Assembly (NCBI GenBank): GCA_021817945.1
Contig: JAKAFL010000003.1
Location: 97,664 to 160,376, forward strand
DNA length: 62,713 bases
Direction of reading: 5' to 3'
Source of the DNA: a bacterium
GTDB taxonomy: Bacteria; Verrucomicrobiota; Verrucomicrobiia; Limisphaerales; UBA11358
In this document: positions 55,101 through 62,713 of the stretch, in pieces
How the letters are laid out: every line of letters starts with the position of its first letter
Position numbering within the stretch: the stretch's first letter is position 1
Program-made: the position numbers and the translations under genes
The notes under the pieces: model-generated
Database searches by the model: none
The model's input: only the letters and a program-made list of their open reading frames with translations
Told to the model about the DNA's origin: nothing

Positions 55101-58100
55101 GATGAGCCAATGATAAAACTTCCGGCATCGGCCCCAAACACCATTCCGGTCACACTGTAATTTTCATTCAGATTAGGCGCCAGCCGCGTGCTCCCCGCAA
55201 AGGTCACCCCATCGCCAACAAGCCCGGGGCCGGCGCCGCTGCTCCAGTTCGGATTGCTGCTCCAGTTATTATCCACCATCGAGCCGCCATCCCATGTTTG
55301 ATTGGTGGCAACAACGGTCAAGTTCAGTGTGACGGTGCCTCCCAGGTGGTTTGCATCGGTCATGGTTACCACCAGGGATTTCACCCCGGGAACCGTGCCG
55401 CCACTCACGCTTGCACTATTGGTGAAGACTGCGGTTGAATTCGATTGCACCAGTGGCAGGGATGCGGGCCCGCCAATCAAGCTCGCGTTCAAGACTATAT
55501 TGGTCACCGCCGCATTCCCACTGGTCTGGGCGACGCTGAAATAAACCGCCTGATTACGGGTGGCGACCCCCGGACTGACTGCGCCCGTCCCGCCCGGCGG
55601 TGTCAAACCCGTGGTGGAATAGTGTAGCGCCAGGGTGTTCCCGTTGATCACCACATAATAATGGGTCGCATTGGCCGGGACCACATCCCATGTCGGCGTG
55701 GCATTGGGATTCCCAGCCAGGCTGCCTGCCGTCATGAGCACATAATCCCCCGCAGTGTCCAGTGCCGCCCCGGCACCGGGGGCTTTGAGGTGGATCACTG
55801 TGCCGTCCAGCGTGAGCGTTCCACCGATGGAAAATAAATCATTCGAGCCAATATGAGACTGGCCAAGATTCAAATAGGCCAGCGACCCGGCGGCAAAGGT
55901 CAGGTTGCCGGTGAATGTGTTGGTGGCGTAGCCCGCCCCGGGGCCGGCATGAATCCCCGCACCCGGGCCGGCTATCAGCGCCCCATTAACCGTGCCGCTG
56001 CCAAACAGGCTTTGCCCTGCCGCCAGGGTATAGGCAGGGGTGCTGCCCGTCACGTCCAGCGTCGCCCCACGGTTGACCACGATGTTGGAACTGGCAAGAG
56101 ATCCAACCCCGCTCAATGCTAATTTCCCCGATTCCAAAAGGGTGTCGCCTGTAAATGTGTCGGCCTGCGCCAATGTCAATGTCCCAGCCCCCAATTTGGT
56201 CAAGCCACCGCTTGCATTGGCAGACAAGGTAACGGCACCCGCCAACGCAGCAGTCGTGCTGCCGCCGCCATTCAAAAACACTGCCGGCGCGGCAATAAAA
56301 CCCGAGCCTGGGCAGGTGACCTGGATGGCCGTGACTGTGCCCCCTGAAATGACCGCAGATGCCGTGGCACCAGCGCCGCCGCCCCCGGCAATCACCACTT
56401 GGGGTGGGGTGACATACCCAGCCCCGCCCTGCCTCACCGCAATGGACTGAATGCCATTTCCGGGCGGTGCTAAAAGCGGCTGGCCGATCGTGATGGCATG
56501 GCCGTTGTCGTTGATGATGGCGCCGCCTTGATAAATCCAGGCTCCCGCAAGATTGGTTAAAAATGAGCTGTTGTCGGCAATGCCCGCCATTAGCGTGCCG
56601 CCGTTGAAATTAATATTCACCCCGGGGTTGTTGGCGGCCGGCCCGTTCAAAAACCCCAGTGTCTGCAACGCTCCACCATTCAGGTTCAGTGTCGTCACGT
56701 CTGAAGCGCCGCCATCGCCAAGACCCGCATAATCCGTTCCCTGGTTGAGCTTCACGCGCAGGCTGGGGGTGAGAAACTGCCCGCTGCCGCTGAGGGTGGT
56801 TGTGTTCGTTTGTGAACCGCCCCAATTGATGGAAAGCCCGTTGATGTTGTCATCTGTCGGCAACCCGCCACCGCTGATTTGCACCGTACCTCCCGAAATA
56901 TTCACCACGCTGGATTCACCTGGTCCGCCGCGATTGGGCAGAAAATAGGTGCTGGAGTTATTCGGCAGGGTCAGGACGCCACCGCTCATGTCCAATTGGC
57001 CAAATGTCCCCGCCCCTCCGCCGCTGCCGCCCGTGTCTATTTCACCACCCACAGCCAGGTTGCCGCCGGAAAGATTAAAATAGCCGGAGGCAAACGGTGC
57101 GCTGCCGATTTGGAACCCTCCCAAGGCGGTGTTTGCCACGTTGATGCTGGTGCCAGACCACTGGTAAAGCGCTGCGCACCGGCCATTCGCTACGCCAATT
57201 TGCAGCGAGGATGAACTGCCCGCCGCCAGGGACCCTGTGTTGGTCATGTCTAATGTGCCCGCATCCAGATTTAAATTCCCGGCGCTCAGGGAAAGAGCCC
57301 CCGAAATGCGCAATTCCCCCTGACCCGACTTGTCCAGATCGCTCGATGCGCTCACGCCGCCACTCAATGTCAGACTGCCCGTGGCGGCCAGGATCGTCTG
57401 GGGGCCATTGCCCAATGTGATGTTGTCTGAAATGGACTCTGGATTGGTGCAATCATCGAAAAGCACCAGGCCGCCTGTGGCGGTTCCAAGCAGGAATGGG
57501 TTGCCGGAAATGGAATAGCCCTGAGCGCCAGGATTGAAACTGATACTCGCAAAGTCAAAGCCTGTCTCATTGTTCAGAAGAGACACCGGACCAACAGATC
57601 CAAATGCCAGGGCATCGCCGCTGGCCACAGGCCCGGCACCCTTGGAATAACTCCAATTGGCGGCAACGCCAAAATCATTTCCCGCCCCCCCCAGCCATGT
57701 GTCCACTGTATTCGCCGTGGTGGTGGAACTGGCCTCGAAGGAGTTAAAACTTTCATTGCCGCTGTTCACCGCTGAAACCACGTAGTAGTAGGTGGCGCCC
57801 CCGGCGGTGCCAGTGTCTTCATAGGATGGCGATGGACTGTTGGCAATCGTCGTGTATGGGCCGCCGCTGACGGTCGCTCGTTTCACATTGTAGCTCGTGG
57901 CGCCCGGCACGGCATCCCATGTCAGCCATACTTGACTGCTGATCGCCATCGCCGAAAGGTTCAAGGGCGTGTAAAGGCCGCCCTGCAGAATTTCAATGCC
58001 GCTGATGGAGGCATTATCCACAACATTGGAAAAACCCACCACGACCTGCCCGGCTGCGTTGGCCGTGGTCATGATCTCCTTGATCACCGCCCGGTTCTGC

Positions 58101-59218
58101 CCGCCCGCCGCCGCAAATATGTCAAAATTGGTCAGCGCCTGGCGTCCATTGATGAAAACGTTGAATTCGCGCTGGCCAACTGCGGACCAGCAACATTCCA
58201 TGGCGTGCAAACGGACGAGATAATTGGTTCCCGGAAGGTAATGATCAAATGTGTAACTGCAATTGCCATAGCGCTGGTCCTGGTACACGGCCTGCGGCGC
58301 GGGATTGGTCACACCGCTGAGATCCACCGTGTAATCATATCCATTGGCGTCCCATGCCGTGCCGCCGCTGTAATTTTGATCCGCCGCAAATGTCCGCTGG
58401 TCCGCTGATAGCGTCGCCACCGCCGCGCCACCACAATGAACAGCCGTGAGCACCGGATTGAATACTCCCAGTGAATCCACCAAAACCGGTTTCGACCCCT
58501 GGTAATTCGGGCCGTTCAGCGTGAATTGCCGGGCATTGTTGCCCTCATTGGCCAGGGGACCCTGGCTGCAATCCTCATTGGTGTTGCCCAACAGTTGTAT
58601 GCCATTGTAATAGGCTCCCGGGTTCGAAAAATAAAGAATGTTATTGCCCCCGCAATAATTGAAGAGCATCAGCGTCACCAGGCCGTTGCCTCCAAACCCA
58701 TCCCCCTGCTCGCAACAATTGTTCCTGCCCAATTCATGCGCAAAAACATTGGCGGAAAGATATACGGCGCTCACCGTGCCTTCGCTGCCGCACTCATAGG
58801 ACAACCCCGCGTCGTCAGTGCCTATCCCCACGCATTGAATGATGCCAGCGCCGGTGCTGGACCAAAAACTGGCCACATCCGGCCATGTCCAAAACTGGCC
58901 AAGCAGGGAATGTAGCGTGCCGGGGTCAGATTCCGAAGCCTCCAGATACCCCACGTTCTCCACCCACATCCCGGTCCCGCTGTTTTGCATGGCCACATTC
59001 GCCGCCGCAACATTGTTGTTCATGTCCACCTGCAGATTGGCAGCCCCGCCAAGCTGAGCCGCCGCCGCCGATGTGTAAACCTCCGCCACCGTCATCACGG
59101 ACCCAATCCGGTTGAATTGCTGGGCATGCCCGCAAATGGCCATCATCCCCACCCAAACCAAGGCAGGCCATGACCACCGAATTTTGCGGTTGGCAATGGG
59201 CGGGGCGGGATGTTTCAT
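52136..59218 (-). CDS. Giant secreted protein: degenerate M12B protease, malectin, FnIII, repeats, LamG
   Basis: 2360 aa. A signal peptide ends near residue 32. Residues about 40-245 have the fold signature of reprolysin-like (M12B) peptidases ('[19 protein letters not shown]', '[16 protein letters not shown]', '[13 protein letters not shown]'), but the zinc motif HExxHxxGxxH reads H161-E-L-G-R165 with Gln171 at the third ligand, so it should not bind zinc. Next a malectin-like carbohydrate domain (about 250-415), an FnIII domain (about 420-500), over a thousand residues of autotransporter-type beta repeats ('[20 protein letters not shown]', '[17 protein letters not shown]'), the shared LamG (about 1840-2020), more repeats and the tail 'AAFYRLVYP'. 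Preceded by a lipoprotein gene 26 bp upstream. Confidence 0.9.
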   Translation of the reverse strand: MKHPAPPIANRKIRWSWPALVWVGMMAICGHAQQFNRIGSVMTVAEVYTSAAAAQLGGAANLQVDMNNNVAAANVAMQNSGTGMWVENVGYLEASESDPGTLHSLLGQFWTWPDVASFWSSTGAGIIQCVGIGTDDAGLSYECGSEGTVSAVYLSANVFAHELGRNNCCEQGDGFGGNGLVTLMLFNYCGGNNILYFSNPGAYYNGIQLLGNTNEDCSQGPLANEGNNARQFTLNGPNYQGSKPVLVDSLGVFNPVLTAVHCGGAAVATLSADQRTFAADQNYSGGTAWDANGYDYTVDLSGVTNPAPQAVYQDQRYGNCSYTFDHYLPGTNYLVRLHAMECCWSAVGQREFNVFINGRQALTNFDIFAAAGGQNRAVIKEIMTTANAAGQVVVGFSNVVDNASISGIEILQGGLYTPLNLSAMAISSQVWLTWDAVPGATSYNVKRATVSGGPYTTIANSPSPSYEDTGTAGGATYYYVVSAVNSGNESFNSFEASSTTTANTVDTWLGGAGNDFGVAANWSYSKGAGPVASGDALAFGSVGPVSLLNNETGFDFASISFNPGAQGYSISGNPFLLGTATGGLVLFDDCTNPESISDNITLGNGPQTILAATGSLTLSGGVSASSDLDKSGQGELRISGALSLSAGNLNLDAGTLDMTNTGSLAAGSSSSLQIGVANGRCAALYQWSGTSINVANTALGGFQIGSAPFASGYFNLSGGNLAVGGEIDTGGSGGGAGTFGQLDMSGGVLTLPNNSSTYFLPNRGGPGESSVVNISGGTVQISGGGLPTDDNINGLSINWGGSQTNTTTLSGSGQFLTPSLRVKLNQGTDYAGLGDGGASDVTTLNLNGGALQTLGFLNGPAANNPGVNINFNGGTLMAGIADNSSFLTNLAGAWIYQGGAIINDNGHAITIGQPLLAPPGNGIQSIAVRQGGAGYVTPPQVVIAGGGGAGATASAVISGGTVTAIQVTCPGSGFIAAPAVFLNGGGSTTAALAGAVTLSANASGGLTKLGAGTLTLAQADTFTGDTLLESGKLALSGVGSLASSNIVVNRGATLDVTGSTPAYTLAAGQSLFGSGTVNGALIAGPGAGIHAGPGAGYATNTFTGNLTFAAGSLAYLNLGQSHIGSNDLFSIGGTLTLDGTVIHLKAPGAGAALDTAGDYVLMTAGSLAGNPNATPTWDVVPANATHYYVVINGNTLALHYSTTGLTPPGGTGAVSPGVATRNQAVYFSVAQTSGNAAVTNIVLNASLIGGPASLPLVQSNSTAVFTNSASVSGGTVPGVKSLVVTMTDANHLGGTVTLNLTVVATNQTWDGGSMVDNNWSSNPNWSSGAGPGLVGDGVTFAGSTRLAPNLNENYSVTGMVFGADAGSFIIGSSDGSALTLANGGAVVNNSTNVQTLDVPLADGGAGITKSGSGLVVFGANNPYSGPTTVSAGTLEISGHVASTNITTVANVAGNACLVDSGSISQPILFVGNANGAAGAVYQTSGSMSVSPATTFDNTAIGNVAGSFGYYDALGGVFTSVGIAVGGENNNGSGFSGTGGNGILEVTGGTVNDTGWLVMARGVTGETGLLNIFGGSLTYAGGGIVNCWGGGQTAVINVLGGVVSNAAAAGFDLNQSGNSNNTGILNLDGGVAMGDWVSGAYGQVNFDGGILQSGTSNGSFLTGLGSVNVYPGGATINDNGYTIGINQALLSPAGKGIQGIASFTPGAGYIAPPIVTVVRGAGDTTGEGATAIAQIDDSTGKPTSGEVTNILITCAGVNYTATPLFVLSGGGGTTPATITGQAPVPNASGGLVKAGAGLLTLGGYSTYEGATTVSNGTLRLADPVLHLTFDNVNGSTVINEGSGGSSMNGTLTGAATIVSGGRFGNALSIPSGAANAGYVLVNNPVVGMTGGNGWTIAMWVKTGTAGGVYAYQGSGGWASGNMTFYLNEGSDAGYGAKAGGVSYAQGWEEGSTSINDGNWHFLAMTCNGSTKAMYVDGKVDAIASSWAADTGVGDQFWVGGSPDTGDQDIGLNGLIDEVYVFNSALSQAQVQSLYGRNSTGMPVLPAATAVTVASGAVLDINGLSQAIGSLSGTGNLVLGDDAAAVGNLTLGDANSTVFGGVISDSGLESVTKVGAGTLTVTRANSYRGSTTVSNGTFLVDGSTGGGNVTVANGATLGGGGLIGGTVTIQSGGTLSPGPSAGAIGTLTLSNTPVLNGMTLMKINRNGGACLNDRIALTSGTFTGGGVLEVTNLGAPLQAGDAFQLFSAATYGGSFAAANLPVLGSHLYWTNTLAQNGKITVASLISLAATNLSWTVSGTNLNLFWPSDHIGWRLLMQTNHLNLGLSVNPADWTTVVLSQTTNQVYVPINDLSPAAFYRLVYP
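53160..53702 (-). repeat. LamG cassette, copy 2 of the 543-bp near-identical direct repeat
   Basis: Partner of 48621-49163. It lies in the 2360-aa gene near its 3' end, followed by two to three beta-strand repeats. With one synonymous change in 543 bp against copy 1, the two copies have been equalised recently by duplication or gene conversion. Confidence 0.95.
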
Positions 59219-59244
59219 TTTCGCAGTTCAATTCCTATTTTTAT

Positions 59245-59967
59245 TCAGTGAAACGGACTGCCATACAGTGCCGGATTAATGCTTTTCACCACCATTTCAC
59301 CGGGTTCCCGCGCCTCGCCCACCAGGTAAACCTGTTCCTGGGGAGAATCCACCGTAAATGCCTCCCGGTTGTTGATGAATGCAGCGGTAACCGTGGAATC
59401 CGCCTGCCCGGGCAATTGCCCGTATATCTGACCCGCACTGCCGTTGTCCCTCAATTCCGTCCTTGTCACATCCACCACCCACTGCTGCCCATCCAATCCC
59501 GGTAAAGTAATTTGCCGCAGCTTCTCTCCCGCCTGCGCCGCTTGTTGTGCCAGCGATGCCAGCCCTTCATTGAAATAAACCAGCTCCCTTTGGTAAATCG
59601 CGGCGTTTTCCATCACCATGCGCTGGTATTCCAATGAATTGTGCGCAAGGTGAAGAATCACGTTTGTGTCGCGGCCATCCTCACCCGTCCATCCGTAAAT
59701 GAAATTGGATTCAGCCACCTTGAAAGGGCGCACTTGGAACCAGGAATAGTTGGGGATGATCGGAAGCCGCACCGACCCGTTTTGCTCTCCTGCCATTGAG
59801 ACAGCCGCCGAATTCGACCCGCCTCCTGACGCTCCTGCCAGATTACCGGATTTTGACCGCGAATCACCCAACCCGGTTTCATTGGAATGGTGTGCGGTGC
59901 AACCAATCAAGATTGCCGTCAACGGCAGCCAGGCATGGTTTTGTATGCGTGCCCCGCAGGATGCCAT
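59245..59967 (-). CDS. Lipoprotein resembling the propeptide of an M12-type metallopeptidase
   Basis: 240 aa from the ATG at 59967, chosen because it gives a clean lipobox 'LTAILIGC' (Cys near residue 20). The C-terminal half 'RQITLPGLDGQQWVVDVTR' then 'GQIYGQLPGQADSTVTAAFI' and 'VDSPQEQVYLVGEA' resembles the N-terminal prodomain of bacterial secreted reprolysin-like proteases. Such a prodomain normally precedes the protease in one chain. Here the protease-like part, with a dead zinc site, begins the next gene 26 bp downstream. A role as partner or chaperone of the giant protein is an inference. Confidence 0.65.
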   Translation of the reverse strand: MASCGARIQNHAWLPLTAILIGCTAHHSNETGLGDSRSKSGNLAGASGGGSNSAAVSMAGEQNGSVRLPIIPNYSWFQVRPFKVAESNFIYGWTGEDGRDTNVILHLAHNSLEYQRMVMENAAIYQRELVYFNEGLASLAQQAAQAGEKLRQITLPGLDGQQWVVDVTRTELRDNGSAGQIYGQLPGQADSTVTAAFINNREAFTVDSPQEQVYLVGEAREPGEMVVKSINPALYGSPFH

Positions 59968-60689
59968 TAAGGTGGAAATGGTTAGCCGCCCTGGAAGTTG
60001 ATTCACAGCTTTTAGAATGACAAAACACCCCGACCTGAATACCCATTCGCCCCCGCCAAAAAGGACGAAACCACCACCATTACCGCCCAATTTAGAAATA
60101 ACAATCTCGCCTTCAACATGTTGTAGCCGAATTAGGGCTGGAATTAGGACTGGCGCAACCATCCCTCAAGGAGGTGTGAATCAGGCCATACAATTGATCC
60201 AAGGCACGCATTAAAATGGCTTCAATAGTTAATACGTTTTTTGACAGCCCAAACCCGCCATTTTAACCCGAAAAGCGAATTGGAAAGAGTCAATCTGCGC
60301 CAAGATGCTTGAGCGGAAACTCTTTGGAAAGATCGAAACCATACCGGACCACGGCCACCTGTTTCGCCCGGATGAAGATCTGGGAGGCTTTGGGTGGTGG
60401 GATTGCACCCGTTTCTTTGTATAGTCCACTGCTTGACGGTGTGGGCTACCTCCTCAAAGGCTGTAAAGCTGCATATCAGCGGACGGTGAGGATTTGATTT
60501 TTATGAGGCTCAAAAGTTCGGGAAACACTGCGACGTCATGCTTTCCGAGACGATCTTCCGGGTTTTGGAAGGTCGGCGGCAAATAGGAAAGAGACGCCGT
60601 CAAGGACAACGCCAGGCGGAGTAAGGCGATCTCCCTGTGTGCGGCCACTTTGTCGGCGATAACAAATCGCGCGGCCTGCGTGCGTGAGA
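59968..60689. other. Gene-free region upstream of the giant-protein operon
   Basis: 722 bp. It must hold the promoter of the three-gene operon reading left. Between 60200 and 60690 several short frames on both strands look vaguely protein-like but none is long, started or recognisable; this may be decayed coding DNA. I found no clear repeat or RNA. Confidence 0.45.
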
Positions 60690-61007
60690 ATGGAAACTGC
60701 AGCAGAGATTTTTGGCCGGCCCAATTATGATCTGCCGTTCCTGGTGCGGACGGGCCACCTCAAACCACTGGGCAAACCGGCGCAGAACGCCTACAAATGG
60801 TTTGCCACCATCGAGATTGAGCGGGCATGCGCCGATCCAGTTTGGCTCGGCAAGGCCATTCGCATCGTGGAGAAGCAGGTCCAGGAGCAGAACTGGAAGC
60901 AAAGAGGCAAGGAACAATCAAAAATGTCCCTGGCTTGGAGATTATTGTTCAACCTTGATCCATGTCCAATTGGTTTCAGGATTAAAAATACGATTTTTCG
61001 CCAATAA
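60690..61007 (+). CDS. Small putative DNA-binding protein typical of Verrucomicrobiota
   Basis: 105 aa from the ATG at 60690. The pattern 'TAAEIFGRPNYDLPFLVRTG', 'LKPLGKPAQNAYKWFATIEI', then a helical 'DPVWLGKAIRIVEKQVQEQN' is one I associate with short helix-turn-helix-like proteins found in many copies in verrucomicrobial genomes. The first about 85 residues fit; the last 20 are unlike the usual ending. No ribosome site of note and no operon partner. Function is unknown; binding to DNA is inferred from MerR-like helix spacing only. Confidence 0.6.
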   Translation: METAAEIFGRPNYDLPFLVRTGHLKPLGKPAQNAYKWFATIEIERACADPVWLGKAIRIVEKQVQEQNWKQRGKEQSKMSLAWRLLFNLDPCPIGFRIKNTIFRQ

Positions 61008-61094
61008 ATGTAAGCACTTTTGCACTACTCCTGACTTTTCCGAACGAACCCATTAACTACCCTCTTACTGAAACTTCCACTGAAGGTTTTTGAT

Positions 61095-62099
61095 TCACGC
61101 CAGAATGTAACGCCCTGATTTTCTCGTGCCAACACGCCGGACCAGCCCGGCATCCAGCAACGGATGCATCAACTTGATTGCGCCCTGCTTGGTCACGCCC
61201 AGGGCATCCCAAATTTCCTGCGGTGTCATGCTTTTGTGGTCGCGCAGTAGCCGCAACAACTGTTCTTGTTTTGGGCGCAACACCAGTTTTGCCCGGGTTG
61301 AACCGGCGGACAATTTCTGAACCCGCATCCACACGCGCTCCAAGGTGAGTTGCAATCCTTCGGCAGTGTATTCCAGCCAGTCGCTTAAATCCTCCCCCGC
61401 GTGCCGCACGGCATCCAATGCTGCGTAATAGCGCGGACGATTCTCCCAATAAATTTCGTCCACGGAAAAAATGTGGTGCGTGTCAAATCCGCGCCGGTAA
61501 AGTTCCCACAAGGCCAGCGCGCGGACTGTCCGCCCGTTTCCGTCGGCAAAGGGATGGATGGACTCAAACCGATAATGAACGATGGCGGAACTCAAAACGG
61601 GCGACAATTTGGCGGCTTCCTTGTTCCACCACGCCAACAATTCAAACATCAAACCCGAAACGTCCCCCGGTGGCGGCGGCACATAACGGCCAACGCGCAC
61701 GGCGATGGCGCGATAACGCCCGGCAGTTCCCTGATCCATCACGTCTCCGGCCATGATTTTATGCAGCCTCAAAATCTCATTGTGCGAGATTGTTTTTTTG
61801 ACGGCGTTCTTTTCCACAAAACGCAGCCCGGCAAAATAATTGACCACTTCGCGCTTGGCGCGGGCGGCAACGGCGGGGATTTCCCGGCCTTCCTCCACGG
61901 CGCGGACTTGTTCCAACGTGAGCGGATTGCCCTCAATGGCCGTTGAAGAATGAGTGTTGCGCGTCCGGGTGTCCTTTTGCAATGCGGGAATCCACGGCAC
62001 TTCCACCGTGGCGGCTAGAATTCGCTCGCGCAGGGCGGCAATCTGCTCCACGCGCGCCAGCAACGCGGGCGTGATGATGAACTGCGCCTGGTAGCTCAT
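61095..62099 (-). CDS. Fic family protein (AMP-transferase) with winged helix
   Basis: 334 aa. The Fic core 'HPFADGNGRTVR' (182-193) is complete, including the catalytic His182 and the anion-binding loop. An N-terminal inhibitory motif S/TxxxE(G/N) is present as 'SSTAIEGN' (51-58), which classes it with self-inhibited Fic proteins whose Glu56 blocks ATP. The C-terminal part (about 265-334) looks like a winged helix ('LLRLLRDHKSMTPQEIWDAL'). Such proteins attach AMP to target proteins. It has no neighbouring antitoxin gene, consistent with the inhibition being built in. It lies in a patch with transposase debris, so it may be acquired. Confidence 0.93.
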   Translation of the reverse strand: MSYQAQFIITPALLARVEQIAALRERILAATVEVPWIPALQKDTRTRNTHSSTAIEGNPLTLEQVRAVEEGREIPAVAARAKREVVNYFAGLRFVEKNAVKKTISHNEILRLHKIMAGDVMDQGTAGRYRAIAVRVGRYVPPPPGDVSGLMFELLAWWNKEAAKLSPVLSSAIVHYRFESIHPFADGNGRTVRALALWELYRRGFDTHHIFSVDEIYWENRPRYYAALDAVRHAGEDLSDWLEYTAEGLQLTLERVWMRVQKLSAGSTRAKLVLRPKQEQLLRLLRDHKSMTPQEIWDALGVTKQGAIKLMHPLLDAGLVRRVGTRKSGRYILA

Positions 62100-62166
62100 G
62101 CGTTGAAACTACACGATGAGTCAACCATAAGTCCACTTATTAGACAACCGCTTTTGTGAAAGGGCG

Positions 62167-62207
62167 AAAGGGTCAGAGTGACCAATCTGGATTTCATTCT
62201 GACCTTT
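62167..62207. repeat. Imperfect inverted repeat at the 3' edge of the RAYT remnant
   Basis: Arms 62167-62181 and 62193-62207 pair over about 14 bp, including a perfect 7-bp core GGTCAGA/TCTGACC (62171-62177 and 62198-62204). It abuts the stop codon of the transposase remnant. REP-type palindromes recognised by RAYT enzymes often flank such genes, so this may be the former recognition element. Confidence 0.5.
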
Positions 62208-62513
62208 CATTCATTAGCTCCTCCGTTTGCAACAGCCGTCGTTTCAATGTTTCCAATTTCCCCCGCCTCCATCCCCAGAACCCTCAACCCCGCCATCAGA
62301 TTCCCTTCGAGCGTTTCCACCAGCAGATGATAATGATTGTCCCATCAGAACGCAGGCATGAATTCGCCGGCCGGTCTTCGCTCAGGCTTCCCCAAGCGGT
62401 GCCAGAAAACGCCGGCGATCCTCGTCGTCACGGAAAATCGGCTGCCCCTGGTTCCCACGCGCCTTCACGTGGTAAACCGCGCCGGCATATTCAATTCGCA
62501 ACGGTCGGGCCAT
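62207..62513 (-). pseudogene. Decayed REP-associated tyrosine transposase (RAYT/Y1_Tnp)
   Basis: From the ATG at 62513 the minus strand reads 'MARPLRIEYAGAVYHVKARG' and on to 'DDEDRRRFLAPLGEA', then an in-frame TGA. Continuing past the stop gives 'RRIHACVLM', after which one frame shift restores 'DNHYHLLVETLEGNLMAGLR', the HUH motif (His-Tyr-His) region of Y1 transposases, ending at a stop at 62207. With an internal stop, a frameshift and no C-terminal half, it cannot make an active enzyme. Intact members are about 200-320 aa and move or process REP palindromes. Confidence 0.85.
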
Positions 62514-62613
62514 TGAACACCCACCTAGATCCGCCACACTCTTTCCGTCAACTACAGAATGTCATTATTATAGGACTGGCCCTTTCATTAACCTAACTTC
62601 CCCCCGTATTTGC

Positions 62614-62648
62614 AAAATCCCCAATAAATAGTGGGTATTGGGGATTTT
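62614..62648. terminator. 12-bp perfect palindrome, probable bidirectional terminator
   Basis: AAAATCCCCAAT (62614-62625) and ATTGGGGATTTT (62637-62648) pair perfectly around an 11-nt loop, with A/T ends on both sides. It lies 6 nt after the stop of the possible gene end at 62655, as expected for an intrinsic terminator. A REP-type palindrome linked to the RAYT remnant is the alternative. Confidence 0.65.
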
Positions 62649-62654
62649 GTCTGG

Positions 62655-62712
62655 CTACATAGCCCAATCCGGGGTGGTGGCGAAGAGTTTGATGACGGCG
62701 AGTTTATCCAGC
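62655..62712 (-). CDS. Possible C-terminal end of a gene beyond the window
   Basis: Reading left from the edge, one frame gives 'LDKLAVIKLFATTPDWAM' and a TAG at 62655-62657, immediately followed by the terminator-like palindrome. Eighteen residues are too few to name a product; the terminator placement is the main reason to think it is real. Confidence 0.35.
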   Translation of the reverse strand, partial: LDKLAVIKLFATTPDWAM

Positions 62713-62713
62713 A

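Noticed and set aside
52136..59218. Repeated short motifs in the giant gene, considered as a CRISPR-like or satellite array
   Set aside because: The periodicity is at protein level (autotransporter-type beta-strand repeats) with diverged DNA; no constant repeat with uniform spacers exists.
60309..60497. Short plus-strand frame with some protein-like stretches
   Set aside because: 62 codons only, no recognisable family, overlapping frames on the other strand equally plausible; left as possible decayed coding DNA.
62156..62596. 146-codon plus-strand frame at the right edge
   Set aside because: It is antisense to the recognisable RAYT remnant and is a shadow of it.

Overview
The window looks like a chromosomal segment of a GC-rich, Gram-negative bacterium of the phylum Verrucomicrobiota. 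I infer this from style, not from a marker gene: very large secreted proteins built from autotransporter-type beta-strand repeats and LamG domains, a recurrent secreted-protein tail ending in F-Y/F-R-L/V, a cbb3 oxidase with fused CcoN-CcoO, System II cytochrome c biogenesis, and a small lineage-typical DNA-binding-like protein near 60.7 kb. The encoded physiology is that of a flexible anaerobe or microaerophile. No rRNA, tRNA, CRISPR array or intact insertion sequence was recognised.

Left part (1-17 kb, all minus strand): an RND efflux pump (membrane-fusion lipoprotein plus a permease cut by the window edge); a divergent membrane pyrophosphatase; an adenylate kinase; and a fermentation operon of ADP-forming acyl-CoA synthetase/GNAT fusion, pyruvate:ferredoxin oxidoreductase and a dihydroorotate-dehydrogenase-like protein. 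A PocR/AraC regulator sits just upstream of that operon. Together these can turn pyruvate into acetate, reduced ferredoxin and ATP. Next comes a complete cbb3 oxidase operon in the order ccoI-ccoS-ccoNO-ccoQ-ccoP-ccoG-fixH-TauE/SafE, with a one-heme CcoP. hemA is divergent from it.

Centre (26.8-43.7 kb): a c-type cytochrome island with about 45 haem-binding motifs. It holds two nine-haem secreted cytochromes, an eight-haem DmsE/MtrA-like lipoprotein followed directly by an MtrB/PioB-like outer-membrane barrel, a two-repeat lipoprotein, ResB and CcsA for haem attachment, an 11-haem cytochrome fused to a membrane cytochrome b domain (CbcL-like layout), a seven-haem NapC/NirT-type quinol dehydrogenase and a mono-haem cytochrome c. 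The parts list matches a quinone pool to periplasm to outer-membrane electron conduit, so extracellular electron transfer (or oxidation of an extracellular donor) is the most economical reading.

Right part (44-60 kb, minus strand): a GH51 arabinofuranosidase, then two giant tandem genes (1838 and 2360 aa) preceded by a lipoprotein gene. The first giant carries a GH128-like glycosidase domain. The second carries an M12B-like metalloprotease domain whose zinc site is destroyed, then malectin and FnIII domains. The two share a 543-bp segment with one synonymous difference, a recent in-frame LamG cassette transfer. Orphan tail fragments at 44.0 and 46.5 kb are remnants of the same kind of protein.

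Right edge (60.7-62.7 kb): a small accessory patch with a DNA-binding-like protein, a Fic AMP-transferase, a decayed RAYT-type transposase with an adjoining inverted repeat, and a terminator-like palindrome after what may be the end of another gene.
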